Source of the DNA: Mucidula mucida
Taxonomy: Eukaryota > Basidiomycota > Agaricomycetes > Agaricales > Physalacriaceae
Direction of reading: 5' to 3'
NCBI GenBank assembly: GCA_015501055.1
Contig: JADNYV010000262.1
Location: 1-48,675 of the forward strand
Length of the DNA stretch: 48,675 bases
This document shows, piece by piece, positions 1 through 10,410 of this stretch (position 1 is its first letter; each line of letters opens with the position of its first letter). Below the pieces are notes generated by a model, which did not search any database, was not told the origin of the DNA, and saw only the letters and a program-made list of their open reading frames with translations. The position numbers and the translations under genes are program-made.

Positions 1-898
1 ACTAAACCCGGCCTAGTCATCTAAATTAACACCGCTCACAGCGTTCAAGATTGCGGAACTCGTCAATAAGACTGGATTCCCGCCAGGTAATCCCACCTTC
101 ATACTTGTGTCGTCACTCGCATCTAACCACGTGTATCTTTCAGGTGTCGTCAACATTGTGAACGGATACGGTGCGTGCAATTCCTTCCTAAATTGTCATT
201 TGCTTAAAGTTTGCGTGCAGGACATACCGCTGGCCAAGCCATGAGCGAACACCCTCATATCATGAAACTCGCCTTCACAGAAAGCACAACAACGGGTCGA
301 CGCATTCAAGAGGCTTCCCGGAAGCACGGACGAATCTCGAGCCCGTTACGCTCGAGTTGGGCGGAAAGAGTCCGAATATCATCTTCGACGATGCCCCAGG
401 TGTCTCAGGCGCAGATGGATGTGAGTAGTACAACAATGTACGCCCTTACTAACAATGACTCAAACGTATTCTAGGATACGTTGACATTGCGAAGAAATAA
501 GGTGCCCAGTCCCACGCTGGAGGAGTCCGGCTGTGCGATGTTGGCTATTTCGTCGCGTCAACCATTATGACAGGCAACAACAAGACGAAGGCTTTCGGCG
601 AGGAAATCTTTGGGCCTGTTGCCGCCGTCATCAGTTCAAGACGGAGGAGGGTGCGTGCTTTCTCGATCATTGTGAACGACACTACTCGTGTATAGAGGCT
701 ATTGAGATACCGACTACGGCTTAGCCGCGGCTGAATTCACCGAGAACTCAGCGCGCGCCATTCGGGTGTCTCACGCCTTGGAGGCCGGGGTCTCTCTTCG
801 TCAACAACTACAACACTGTGGAGGCCAACGTTCCTTTCGGAGGATACAAAATGTCTGGAGTTGGACGAAAGCTGGGTGAATATGCGCTGAATTTGTGA
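1..898 (+). pseudogene. Aldehyde dehydrogenase relic, truncated at the window edge
   Basis: Pieces of an NAD(P)+-dependent aldehyde dehydrogenase can be read in order: AELVNKTGFPPG, then VVNIVNGYG, GHTAGQAMSEHPHIMKLAFT, LELGGKSPNIIFDDA, GYFVASTIMTG and EEIFGPVAAV, and finally [19 protein letters not shown] near 805-870, ending at TGA 896-898. Normal-looking introns remain, for example after FPPG and after NGYG. The copy is dead. A frameshift follows RIQEAS near 320. About 100 residues between FDDA and the AKK-GAQ region are missing, including the segment that carries the catalytic Cys. A TAA interrupts AKK/GAQ near 499. The 5' part lies outside the window. Family assignment is secure and loss of function is seen directly. 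Confidence 0.85.
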
Positions 899-1294
899 GC
901 TCGTATCTCTCGACCTGGCTGCTGATCCGGGAACTCATTGTAAAACATGGTATACTCGCGTGAAGGCCGTTCATGTCAATCTCGGAATGAGGCTGTGAAA
1001 TCTGCATCTGAACGCTCGAGCTGTAATTGTGCTGTGACTCGTGAACAATGAATCGAGTTTCTAAGTATTGGCCTGAGGAGCAGTTTGTGAAAGGCATGCT
1101 CATGACTTGAATTCAACAGCTCGGCGACTCTCGCGTTACGGATACTAGCTCAATAGGGTGAAGTTTCTGACGGGTTTTGGGTAGCAAGCTCGGAAGACTT
1201 TAACCATGAGAGGTACAGGAATCTACGTCATAATCTGTCACATGTTCAAGGAAAGCTTCTCTCCGACGGAAGGGTAGACAGATACTTGACTAAG
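899..1294. other. Intergenic, no gene recognised
   Basis: Only short frames without recognisable motifs are present between the aldehyde dehydrogenase relic and the promoter block of SnoaL-like copy A. Confidence 0.5.
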
Positions 1295-1297
1295 GAA

Positions 1298-1345
1298 GGT
1301 CGTTTTCTTTGTCAATCATCGACTGTAAAAGCTGACATCAAGGCA
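1298..1345 (+). other. Unoccupied paralogue of the mobile-element insertion site
   Basis: This stretch upstream of copy A matches the two flanks of the 6.4-kb element once the element and one copy of its 9-bp duplication are removed. The right flank, read on the minus strand, gives GGTCGTTCTCTCCATCAATC, against GGTCGTTTTCTTTGTCAATC here. The left flank continues as ATTGAGAGTGACAGC..GAGATCAAGGCAG, against ATCGACTG..AGCTGACATCAAGGCAG here. This supports the element boundaries and shows that the duplication of this promoter region came before the insertion. Confidence 0.65.
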
Positions 1346-1401
1346 GAAGGCAGAAGGAGTGCCGAACACTGAGGATTAGCAACATCCGGCGCCGGGAAAA
1401 C

Positions 1402-1560
1402 GGGACTCGTTCGGCGTCAGCGACATGATGCTGGCGGGTGTCCTGAGCACCAAAAACTTACTGTCACGACGGCCTTTCATTTTCTCTAACCATCAATTTA
1501 CCCGATATCTACTCGCCGCTCTACCACCTCATTGGCTGACGCTCGATAAAAGCTGCAAGC
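1402..1560 (+). promoter_or_regulatory. Conserved promoter block of SnoaL-like copy A
   Basis: A block of about 30 bp with core CGTTCGGCGTCAGCGACATG (about 1408-1427) recurs upstream of copies B (about 2425-2444) and E (minus strand, about 16045-16067), while the sequence between it and the gene has diverged more. A TATA-like CGATAAAAGCTGCAAG at 1544-1559 lies about 80 bp before the ATG and is also shared. ATTGG, a reverse CCAAT box, lies at 1530-1534. Repeated conservation suggests a regulatory role; the binding factor is unknown. Confidence 0.5.
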
Positions 1561-1637
1561 TTCTGAACTTGCTCAGTACTCAACACCCCAACCTCACTTT
1601 TTCTCTGGTCCGCATAATATCATCAGCTCTGAGAACC

Positions 1638-2219
1638 ATGGCTTCGAATTATGTTGTCCCCCCCAATGCCAGCCCTGCCCATCGCTCCTTTGCCGAGTTT
1701 GTCAATAGCTGGAACGCTTTGGATTTGGATGCCATTACAGCGACTATGGACGACGAAAAGTTCATGTGGTCGATACTCCCAACGTCTATGAAGATCCCGC
1801 CCTTGAGCAAAGCTCAAGCGGTAGCATACCTCAAAGACCACATCTTGGCAACTCTCGACAGCTTCGCAGTGCGTAGATCTTAATATCAAGGAAAGAATAC
1901 AGCCGATCTGATTCTGATGATAGTTCAGAGTTTTGACATTCACCGAACCTAACAGTAGCACTGTCATTTCGCATGTGAGTGCAAAATTCAAATCTAGATG
2001 CTCTGATGACCATAACGGCTGTTTCAGGTGCAAAGCGAGGGGGTCTCCAAGCGGGGGAATGTCCTGAAGAACGAGTATCTGATTGTCCTTAACTTTGTGC
2101 CCTCGAAGGTTGAGGGAGAGTTACCAAAGATCTCGACTTACTGGGAGTTCACGGACAGCAAAGCCCTTACAGAGTTCCTGGCCGCCGAAGCCAAGGCAAG
2201 GGCAGCGGCGGCGAAGTAA
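1638..2219 (+). CDS. SnoaL/NTF2-like small protein, copy A
   Basis: Three exons (1638-1868, 1924-1974, 2028-2219) encode 157 aa. The joins are SFA/FRVLTFTEPNSSTVISH/VQSEGVSK, and both introns have GT/AG borders in every intact copy. The N-terminus MASNYVVPPNASPAHRSF is followed by FVNSWNALDLDAITATMDDE. This pattern (a short helix that recurs in ketosteroid-isomerase-like folds, then a strand-rich tail with LKNEYLIVLNFVPSK and ELPKISTYWEFTDSKALTEF) resembles SnoaL-like proteins, but no active-site residues can be assigned. There is no signal peptide or membrane segment, so it is probably cytosolic. The start is the first ATG in the frame conserved among copies. It is one of three apparently intact copies in the window. 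Confidence 0.75.
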
Positions 2220-2399
2220 TGTTAGTAGTCAATCGAAAAGGTAACCGTTGTTGTACATGGTCGGTATTCTTGTGCTGAAACTTCTTGTTGTAGGTGCCGG
2301 TTAGAAGATCGCGTGAACATAGACAGTTTGGGAAAACTTTGCACCTTCTGTACCAATATAATCTTCGAAGGCAGAGGGAGTGAACATCGAAGATGAGCA

Positions 2400-2590
2400 A
2401 CATACTCGGCCGGAAAAAAGGGATTCGTTCGGCATCAGCGACATGATGCTGGCGGGAGTCCTGAGCACCACAAACATACTCTCATGACGGCCTTATCTTT
2501 ACTCTAACTGTCGATTTAACCGACAACTACACGCCGCTCTGCCACCTCAGCTCAAAAGTCGACTCGGCTCACTCTCGATAAAAGCTGCAA
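2400..2590 (+). promoter_or_regulatory. Promoter block of SnoaL-like copy B
   Basis: It carries the shared upstream block (about 2421-2450, with GGCATCAGCGACATGATGCT) and the TATA-like CTCGATAAAAGCTGCAAG near 2573-2590. The segment directly upstream (2220-2400) is the 3' flank of copy A. The tandem unit therefore consists of promoter, gene and 3' flank. Confidence 0.45.
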
Positions 2591-2665
2591 GCTTCTGAAC
2601 TTGCTCAATACTCAACACCCCAACCTCACTTCGTCTCTGGTCCGCATATCATCAGCTGCAACTCG

Positions 2666-3256
2666 ATGTCTTCGAACTACGTTGTCCCTCCCAATGCCAG
2701 CCCTGCCCATCGAACGTTCGCCAAGTATGTTAATGGTTTGAACGCGTTGGACGTGGATGCCATCACAACGACTATGGATGACGAGAAGTTCATGTGGTCC
2801 ATGTTCCCTACGTCTCTGCACATCCCGCCCTTGAGCAAAGCTCAGGCGGTACCATACATCAAAGAGGCCTTCGTTCCGGTGATGAACAGCTTCGTAGTGC
2901 GTAAATCTGTATTTCAATGAAACGAAAAGAGCGCATCTGACTCTGATGACAGTTCACAGTTCTGACAGTTACCGAACCTAACAGCAGCACTCTCATTTCG
3001 CATGTGAGTGGAATCCAAACTTAGATGTTTTGATGACCATAACGGCTGCTTTCAGCTTCAAGGCGAGGCGGTCTCCAAGTTGGGGAATGTCCTGAAGAAC
3101 GAGTATCTGATTGTCCTCAACTTTGTGCCCTCGAAGGTCGAGGGAGAGTTACCAAAGATCTCGACCTACACGGAATTCATGGACAGCAAAGCCGTTACAG
3201 ACTTCCACGCTGCCGAAGCCGAGGCCAGGGCAAAAGCAGGCGCTGTGGCATACTGA
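2666..3256 (+). CDS. SnoaL/NTF2-like small protein, copy B
   Basis: The same three-exon architecture as copy A (2666-2896, 2953-3003, 3056-3256) gives 160 aa. The joins are NSFV/FTVLTVTEPNSSTLISH/LQGEAVSKLGNV. Exon 1 (231 nt) and exon 2 (51 nt) match A in length. Exon 3 is 9 nt longer, with an altered tail (AEARAKAGAVAY). No lesions are seen. It lies in tandem behind A and is tail-to-tail with relic C, which mirrors the D/E arrangement at 14.4-15.7 kb. The function is not assignable beyond the fold. Confidence 0.75.
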
Positions 3257-3354
3257 TGTTGGTAGTCAACTTGGATTGTGGGCGCCGATAGGACATTGCG
3301 TGAAGACAGTTTAGGATAGAATGACATCTGCCACTGTTGCAGCTTCTGTACATG

Positions 3355-3600
3355 ACAATTCAACCTGTATCGTGATAGTTTCGTTGCGCAAAACGCACAT
3401 CCGGCGTACTCAGCTTCCCTCTCATCGGTTCGCCTCGGACTCTTCTATCATCTTCTTACATTCTACCATGACTTGGCTGTCTATATACTCGGTGTAATTC
3501 GCAATCTCGGAAGCTCTCCAGTCACTTTGGACGGTACAAAAGTCATCACAATCAGGTATTCATTCTTGAGCTCCCGGTCGAGTCGGACGTCAGCGATTCT
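3355..3600 (-). pseudogene. Decayed SnoaL-like relative, relic C
   Basis: On the minus strand a last-exon fragment reads VRLDRELKNEYLIVMTFVPS, then KVTGELP, followed by a 1-nt deletion that shifts the frame. The rest (NYTEYIDSQVMVE..) is readable only in the next frame. It is closer to relic D (14.8-15.0 kb) than to copies A, B or E: both have LDRELKNEY and DSQVMVE, and both share a 3' stretch up to a CTGTATC(A/G)TGATA tail. No first exon was found. Confidence 0.7.
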
Positions 3601-4108
3601 TATGGCTGCAGACCGATTTCCCCGGACTGAGAACAACATTGCATCGAACGCTCCCAAACCACCTGCATGCAAAGATTATTACAGGCTGGATACTAAGTAT
3701 GCGCCGCCAATTCACTCGCCACCACCGGTTGAGCCACATCGGAGCCCTACTTCAGAATGAATTGGTCGTGAACCAAACTGAGAGAGCTCTGGTGGACTTT
3801 CGAGCATCAGGCCAGGAGTGGAGTAGCACTTGCGGAAGAACGGGCTGCTGCCAGAATTGTCATTGGAGTTTACACACACATTTCGCCGAAGTACCGACCG
3901 AAATTTGTTCGTCCAAGCCTGCCTCAGGTTGCGAAACATGGTCCACTAGACGGGACAACAGTCGCTACCCCAAGCCGATAGGATCGTTGGCGAAGACCTC
4001 AGTTTACTTAACCTCAATTATTAGAACATCATATTTCGACAAAGGAAAGGAAAGGTAACTACAAATACAAAAAGATTACTACTACAACGTCCGTAAATCA
4101 GGAATAAA
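3601..4108. other. Region without a recognisable gene
   Basis: Short frames occur on both strands (for example 3712-3939 minus and 3639-4058 plus), but none shows family motifs or plausible splice structure. AT-rich sequence at 4030-4090 probably holds the 3' end of the P450 transcript. Confidence 0.4.
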
Positions 4109-6350
4109 TCAAGCACGGACTGGTCTGATGATGATAGGCAGCTGGTTTCCCGCCGCAGCGTTGTTCCTCAAATACGGGCGCTGCACAACAGACGTCTTCT
4201 TCGCGATGTCCCCATGCGGCACAGCAAGCTCCACCTCGAAAGCGCGCATCAGAGTGAACACAATGGCCTTCGTCCTATTGTAACTTAGCGCGCCACAAAC
4301 ACGAGCAGTAGTAGAACTCACTCAGCCAGCGAGAATCGGTAGCCGATGCACGCGCGCGGTCCCCCGAGGAAGGTCATGATATTGCCCCACACACCGGGAA
4401 CGGCGGATACCGCCTCCGGAGCCTTCTCCCATCGTTCTGGTCTGCCATGAGAGCACCGTCAGTTTCAACCTCGATGATGCCAGAAAGACAAGGCTCGTAC
4501 TTGAACTCTGCAGCGTCCTCGCCCCATATCGCAGGATCGGTGTTCATAATAAATATCGGAATGATGATAGTGTCGCCTTTCTTGATACTGCAATCAATCG
4601 TCAGGTGCTTCTGGGAGTCGAACAAGAAACAGCAATGTCTTACCTGATGGAATCACGGACAAAGCCATGTTTGTCCGTGAACGGCTTGCTAGTCGGAATC
4701 ACGTCGTCTTTGCCCGCCACGCGGATAGAGTTGGGAACAGGCGTGTGTAAGCGCAGAGTTTCGCGGACGACCATGTCGAGGTACGGAAGTGCATTGAGCT
4801 CGTCCAGAGAAGGCGTCTCAGTAGTCACTGAGAGGAGTTCTTCCCGCAGCTTCTGTTGAACCTCAGGGTGTTCGGTGATAGCGTAGAGGAGCCATGTCAC
4901 CGCCGAAGCCGTCGTTTCATGGCCAGCAACGAGGAACGTCGGTACCTCTGTACACGAAGTTCTATCAACAATAGAGGGAAATTGATAGTGGAGCACGTAC
5001 GAGCAATGACATCTTCGTCCGACATTCGTTGACTTTCTGGGATGTCAGTCGACATATTTGCTCTTAGTAATAGCGAAAGTAAATCGCGAGAGCGTCCCTC
5101 GTTCCCTTTCTCGCCACCGCTTGCCTCCAAGAAGGTCTTGCTTTCGTTGAGAACGTTGTACCCAATGCGTGACATTGTAGCTTGTGCGGCACGCATAGCT
5201 GCCCCTTGTATTGTTGGCTGAGGAAGGAGTCAATGCCTAAGCATGTGTACCAGGACATATTGAACTTACCACAATACGGAAGATCGGTATGTATCCTTGC
5301 ATGATCCTGAACAAGCTCGAGGAACCGGCAGAAAAGATCTTGGAAAAGGCAACATTTAACTCATTGGGAACGCCGTTGTCATTCAAGGAGTCGAACTTGT
5401 AGTTGAAGCCTGCGTAGCATTATTAGCTTGGAATCCTGGGAATGAGAAGGATGACCGTGCTTACCCGTCAGGCCGATGATATCCAATGTAACTCTGTTGA
5501 GCCAGGAAAGAGCGTCGGTACGAAGGGCGCCGTCTGTGTTCAAAGCGCATTCAGCCGCCAAGATGTCCCGAAGCTACATAACCCGCGCCTTTAGCTCCCG
5601 AATTCAACATTGAATCAAACTGACCTGAATCGATTTGTCCAAGAACGTCGTGGTCAGCTCTCGTATATGCGACGCGGCGAATGCTGGGTTCTAAATCGAT
5701 ACATAAGCGAACCTAACAGAACAGCATGTGGGCGGTATGCACCATGACTTTGCGCTGGAGGATTCAATTCAATATCTTCAAAAAGAACGTAGGGAGACCA
5801 GAGCGTACCTGCTGCTTGTGTTGGTGGCCCTCAACGATGAGAATACCTGTGCCGATTGGATAAATGTTTATAAGTGCGAACGCGCACTGACCTGGGCCGA
5901 TCATCCGAGCAATATTGTAACGCGCCCCGTCTGGCTTTGGATAGTCGTACGCATTATGAAGAATATGAGCGATAGCCTTGGTGTCTGCGGTCAAAAGGCG
6001 GCGCGCCTATTGCACACTGAGTACTTCGTCGAGCATTGTTGAATTTCTTTCACACGTACTCCCAGCAAACCAGCAACGGTGATAGTCGACCCGTACTCTT
6101 TGACCCATCGATCGAAGAGTACGCCAGGATCCTGAAAACATTGAGATTAGCGTAACAAGACAACGTCTGAGCTACTCACCGAATTACGCGCTTCTCGCAT
6201 ATTGCCCCATAACAGACTGGACATTTCCGGTCCTCGCAGATGCTTGAGTGGGCTGGAATGATACTGGTACAGTCTCTGTGCCACATTGCTGATGGCCGCC
6301 ACGAATAGGGCGCTAACGAGCGCGGCCAGGACCTGTAGAACGATGTGCAT
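4109..6350 (-). CDS. Cytochrome P450 monooxygenase 1, microsomal type
   Basis: Thirteen exons can be joined in frame with GT/AG introns of about 45-60 nt. The N-terminus [20 protein letters not shown] is a membrane anchor. It is followed by [32 protein letters not shown], the I-helix motif [15 protein letters not shown] (A/G-x-x-T type), the K-helix ETLRL (ExxR), FKPERW, and the haem-binding loop [17 protein letters not shown] with the Cys ligand near 4340. The end reads [11 protein letters not shown] followed by a stop at 4109-4111. No stop or frame break is seen, so it should be an active haem-thiolate oxygenase working with a P450 reductase at the ER. The substrate is unknown. A close but broken relative lies at 25.8-28.3 kb. 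Confidence 0.88.
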
Positions 6351-6804
6351 AATGGTAGAGAAGATAATGGTATGACAGTTGAGGCATAAAATGCGACATT
6401 TATATATTATAACAGGATCAAGATAGTTCAAGAGTGATCGTAATGAGCTAAGACGTGCTGACAGCAGCCCTGAGCAACCGCTCATCCGTCCGACTGCGTG
6501 TGGAAGATGCAGATCTATTTAAGGAACGAGAAGCGTGTTTGCTGTCAACGCGTTATACACTATTAGTATCAGGTCCTCTACACCGCCGGTGTTGATGGAG
6601 AACTAACATACGATCGCGAGGAATATCGACTTACAACAATGATAGGTGTCTACAACAAATGTCAAGAATAGCTATGCAGTACAGTGTACAATAATACAGT
6701 CATATCCTGTAACTATAATACAGCAATGCAGCGGATAAATCCAGGAGTCGAAGACAAACGAGCGTTACTGTCGCGACAAAATGAGGAAAACATTCAAAAC
6801 AAGA
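6351..6804. other. Intergenic between P450-1 and the first DUF6699 gene
   Basis: AT-rich sequence with no gene recognised. It should hold the P450 promoter (to the left, minus strand) and the 3' end of the DUF6699 transcript. Confidence 0.4.
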
Positions 6805-8790
6805 CTAAATCTGCTGTCTTACCGCTCGTCTTGCAGTCGAAGATGGTGTACGATCGCTCCCTGAAGGTGTCACGGTATCATGAACACTAGCTGCAGACGG
6901 TCGCCGCGAATGCGCAGTAGACGACGACCGCGGCCGTCCTCCCAAGCTCGCGTTATCCATCAACTCACGCGCCTCCTCCACAGCCCGCTCATGCGCGCGC
7001 TGCTGCGCATCAGCCTGCGCCCCTCGGGCGGCCAGCTCATCCGCCTCCTCTCGCGTCATCGGCCACTCTGCACACACCAGCTCAAACGTACACGGGTGGC
7101 TCGTGTGATACCTCTCCATCACCACCCGCTCATTCTCCTGTATCCCACCAAAGTGCGTCCGACTACAAAGCAAGTCCATCTTCAACATGCCCTGCCCAAG
7201 CGCGCCGCCCGGTGCGCCCGGATGCGTCGAGCGGTTGTGGTAATACGACTTTCCAGCGGGATCTCGAAGCGCAGGCGATAGGGAGGCGAATTCCTCTTTC
7301 GCAATGCGCCTATGCATGTACATAGAGATGTGCTCGATGACTTCGCCGCACGTCACTCCGACATTGCGATCGTGCGCTGGTACCGTGATCATGAAGGGCA
7401 CGAACTTGCACACGAGATAGAGACACGTCGTCCGAGGGAACGTCGCAGGCTCATCTCTCCCAGAGCTCCAGGAAACATTCCCACGATCCTTTGAACTCTG
7501 ACAAGTGTTCGTCGGGTGTCGTAAATCCCACTTGAGATACTCCCTCCCGTCATCGTTATCAGGAGGAGGCATCAATGCGGGGTTGAGCTGCACCGGGGCA
7601 CCCAGCCGATGAATGAGGAACGGTTCTAGCACAGGCGCGTCTAACGACCGACTTGTGTAAGTGGCGCTACTTGTTCACGTAAAGAAACTCGACGCACAAT
7701 GACTACCAGCTGTGAACGGCGGCATGCGGTCGCCCACGCGTCCGCGGCCCATAGGCATCTCAGGCGCGGGGGGCGGTTGGGCAGCAGCAGCTTGAGCCAT
7801 CTGCTGCGCCTGCATGTACTCCATCGCGACTTGCGCGAGATTCCGCGTCGCCGCATCCAGCGGGTTACCGCCAAACGCCTGCGGCCCACCCATCCCCATC
7901 GGAGGAGGGCCTTGTGGCGGCGGCATTCCCATACCCATAGCCATGCCCATTGGCGAGCCCATGTTCATCCCTCCGATACCGCCAAGTGGTGCAGGACTAA
8001 AGCCAGCCAACGAAGGCGGAAGCACGCCCCCTCCCATACCTAGATGCCCAGGTGTGAATGGCGTGTACTGTCCGCCGATTCCACCCATCCCACCGCTGGG
8101 TACGAATCCAGCTGGAAGACCACCTGGAGGTGGATATCCGCCGGGCAACTGGCCTCCCATGCCACCCGCAGGCGTGCCCGGAAGTCCACCAGCACCAAAG
8201 TTATTCCAAGGAGACGCCTGAGGACCGTACGGCGACGCGAATTGAGCCGGAGCAGGTTGAAAAGGTGAGTGCTGGGGATATCCGCCTTGTTGTTGTTGTT
8301 GAGGATAATAACCGCCTTGTTGCTGGTGTTGCCAGCCAGGAGGGGCGCCATAAGGTGAGGCATATGCATTCGGTAGTTGAGGTGGCATTGCACCCCAAGG
8401 CGAGCTCGAGGGCGGCTGTGCGGGAGGTGCTTGTGGAGGTGACTGGCGCGTATTAGACGGACCAGCTATAGGCGGCGTGAAGGCAGGCGGCTGCGGCGAA
8501 TTGCCTGTATCGGGATACCCAGTAAAGTCAGCAGATAGCCCGTTCGGGAGGATGTTGGGTGACGGGGTGTGGATGCGCGGCGTGCCAGGATCTCCGGATG
8601 TGTGTGGTGATGGTGTGTATTGCAAGCCAGTCGGGATGTAGCCAGGTCCACTGACGTGGGGAGAAATTGGGAAGGGTGGATACCCGGGGAAGTATGGTGA
8701 ATATCCGGAAGTGGCGGATTGGGGGAGAGCGCCGTGTCCTCCCTGTGGAGTGGCCAGTGGGGGGATGAAGGGCGTGTTGTGGGAAGACAT
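6805..8790 (-). CDS. DUF6699 protein with long Pro/Gly/Gln-rich N-terminus
   Basis: Two exons (8790-7707 and 7625-6805) joined PPFTA/EPFLIHRLG encode 634 aa. Residues 1-350 are low complexity, rich in P, G, Q, Y and M (repeated MGMAMGMGM and GGYPQ types), and look disordered or prion-like. Residues about 370-540 hold a DUF6699-like domain: LNPALMPPP, KWDLRHPTNT, DEPATFPRTTCLYLV, GVTCGEVIEHI and MLKMDLLCSRTHFGGI. The tail is rich in Ala, Glu, Arg and Ser. Function is unknown; the family is largely basidiomycete. The ATG at 8788-8790 is the first in frame, since the codon further upstream is GTG. A second DUF6699 gene follows on the same strand. Confidence 0.8.
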
Positions 8791-9375
8791 TGTAGATCCG
8801 TATCCGAAGGACAACACAAGCCTAAAATGGCTATACTCTTCCTATGATGAGAACACGGTGTGACAGAAAAGCTGTTGACTCACACTTCTCGGTTCTTCTC
8901 AATATATTCTCTCCGCAGAATAGGTCCAGACACGAGGATAAGCCTAAAATGGAGATCTAGTCGTTTTGGACGCGATTACGGTTCTGCAAAGTACGCCCGA
9001 TCGATTGTCAGCTTTTTCAACTTGAACTTGTGATCGACGACCAAATTTGTCGAATGAGTTCCGATAGAGAAAGCGTAAACTCTTTTCAAGACCGCAAAAG
9101 ACAACCTAGTGACCAGATCAGGCGTGTAATGGCCAAGGACGAATATTACGATGGGTGAGGTTGTTGTTCGAGTCGGAGTCGGTGTAACCCTAATTTAGGT
9201 GGCACGCTACACTTTACCACGCGCTACACCCGGCCGCGAGTCTTTGTAGCCTCGGACCTTATCAAACCGCCTCGTGTACCCACAAATCATGTATTTTTAC
9301 AGCAAACAACACGAGCACATCCATAAAAAGCACACACAGATTCAATGATACAGTAGATGATAATACAACAGAGGA
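8791..9375. other. Intergenic between the two DUF6699 genes
   Basis: No gene recognised. It holds the promoter of the first DUF6699 gene and the 3' end of the second. A GCCTAAAATGG motif occurs twice (about 8819 and 8941). Confidence 0.4.
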
Positions 9376-10184
9376 TCATGCCGTCAAGGTCAAGATGAAT
9401 ACATTTGCGGCCTTGAAACCCAGACGCGCTTCCGCGTAGTGGTCATCCCGGCGCATCGATTCAAAGAAGCATCGGTCCCGCAGCCAGTCTAGTACGTTTG
9501 AGTCAATCAATCATCTCAGTAGAGGCAGGCGTACCGTATCGCTTGAATGCAGTAGCGCCCGCGGCGGGTGCGCTCCCGGGTGTATACATCCCTTGCCATT
9601 GTGGATTGGCCCGAGCTTGTCCAGTCCGGCGAACCTGCTCCTTGAGCCGTGCTGGCAACATTTCGAATTCTGCATCCGTCACATTGTGCTCGGAGTAGCT
9701 GTATACAACGTCAGAGGCGATTAAACAACAGTAGAGATCCCGCACTCTTTCCACAAGGCATCGCAAATGTTCCTCATCGTCACACCCTTGTCGTTCTTGA
9801 CTGTTGTGCACCAGGGCGATATCTCGGTAAGAATGTACAGGACCTGCACTCGAGGAAGAGTCGCAGGTTCATCCTTCTGCGCAAAGACGACATCGCGATC
9901 TCTGGCTTCAGGATTGAAGCCGGCAGTATGGCCTGTTGGATACCACGTAAGTAAAGCGCATCCATTGGGAGCGAATAAGACGCGCCATTGCTCAGGTTAA
10001 AGAGAAGGGTGAATTTGACGTGTTTCCCTTGGAGGATGGGATGTATGTCTAGTGTTGGATTCAGCAAGTAGAGGTCCGTTTGGGACAGAACGGGGCCATC
10101 TGTGTGGAGCGTCAATTGCGGTTCGAGATGAGCAGTCAGTACCCTACAAGAGTTTCCCGGCGACCATTTGCTGATAACATCCAT
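9376..10184 (-). CDS. Compact DUF6699 protein, one unresolved frame junction
   Basis: Read on the minus strand, MDVISKWSPGNS..SQTDLYLLNPTLDIHPILQ and KHVKFTLLFNLSNGASYSLP form the first part. RDRDVVFAQKDEPATLPRVQ, ILTEISPWCTTVKNDKGVT and NICDALWKD follow. An intron at 9699-9745 leads to YSEHNVTDAEFEMLPARLKE, and another at 9489-9534 to YDWLRDRCFFESMRRDD, ending FILTLTA with the stop at 9376-9378. It parallels the DUF6699 domain of its neighbour (DEPATLP against DEPATFP). Between SLPMDALYL and RDRDVV (about 9900-9965) the frame changes. A 41-nt GT..AAG intron would fix it, but that is short for this genome, so a lesion is possible. There is no low-complexity N-terminus here. Function unknown. 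Confidence 0.65.
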
Positions 10185-10410
10185 AATTCAAGAAGAAAAC
10201 CAAAGAGAGGCAAGGAATTAGAGGTCTACAGCTATGAGCACGCTTTACAAAAGAAAGAGTTGATCTGATCGTGCGATCAGGCTCCGGCTGTGGCGGTGCC
10301 AAAGTCACGTTGTTCAAGATAAGATTATCTGATAAATTATCGCCTCCGAGATCCCTGTTACGCAATCGTACTCATCCTCTTCCCTCATCTCCAGCACTTG
10401 GTTTTACATT

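Noticed and set aside
7699..8456. Long open frames on the plus strand opposite the first DUF6699 gene
   Set aside because: They mirror the Pro/Gly/Gln-rich coding region on the minus strand; biased composition removes stops from several frames at once.
9186..9200. TAACCCTAATTTAG as a telomere-like tract
   Set aside because: A single degenerate unit inside ordinary intergenic DNA; no array.
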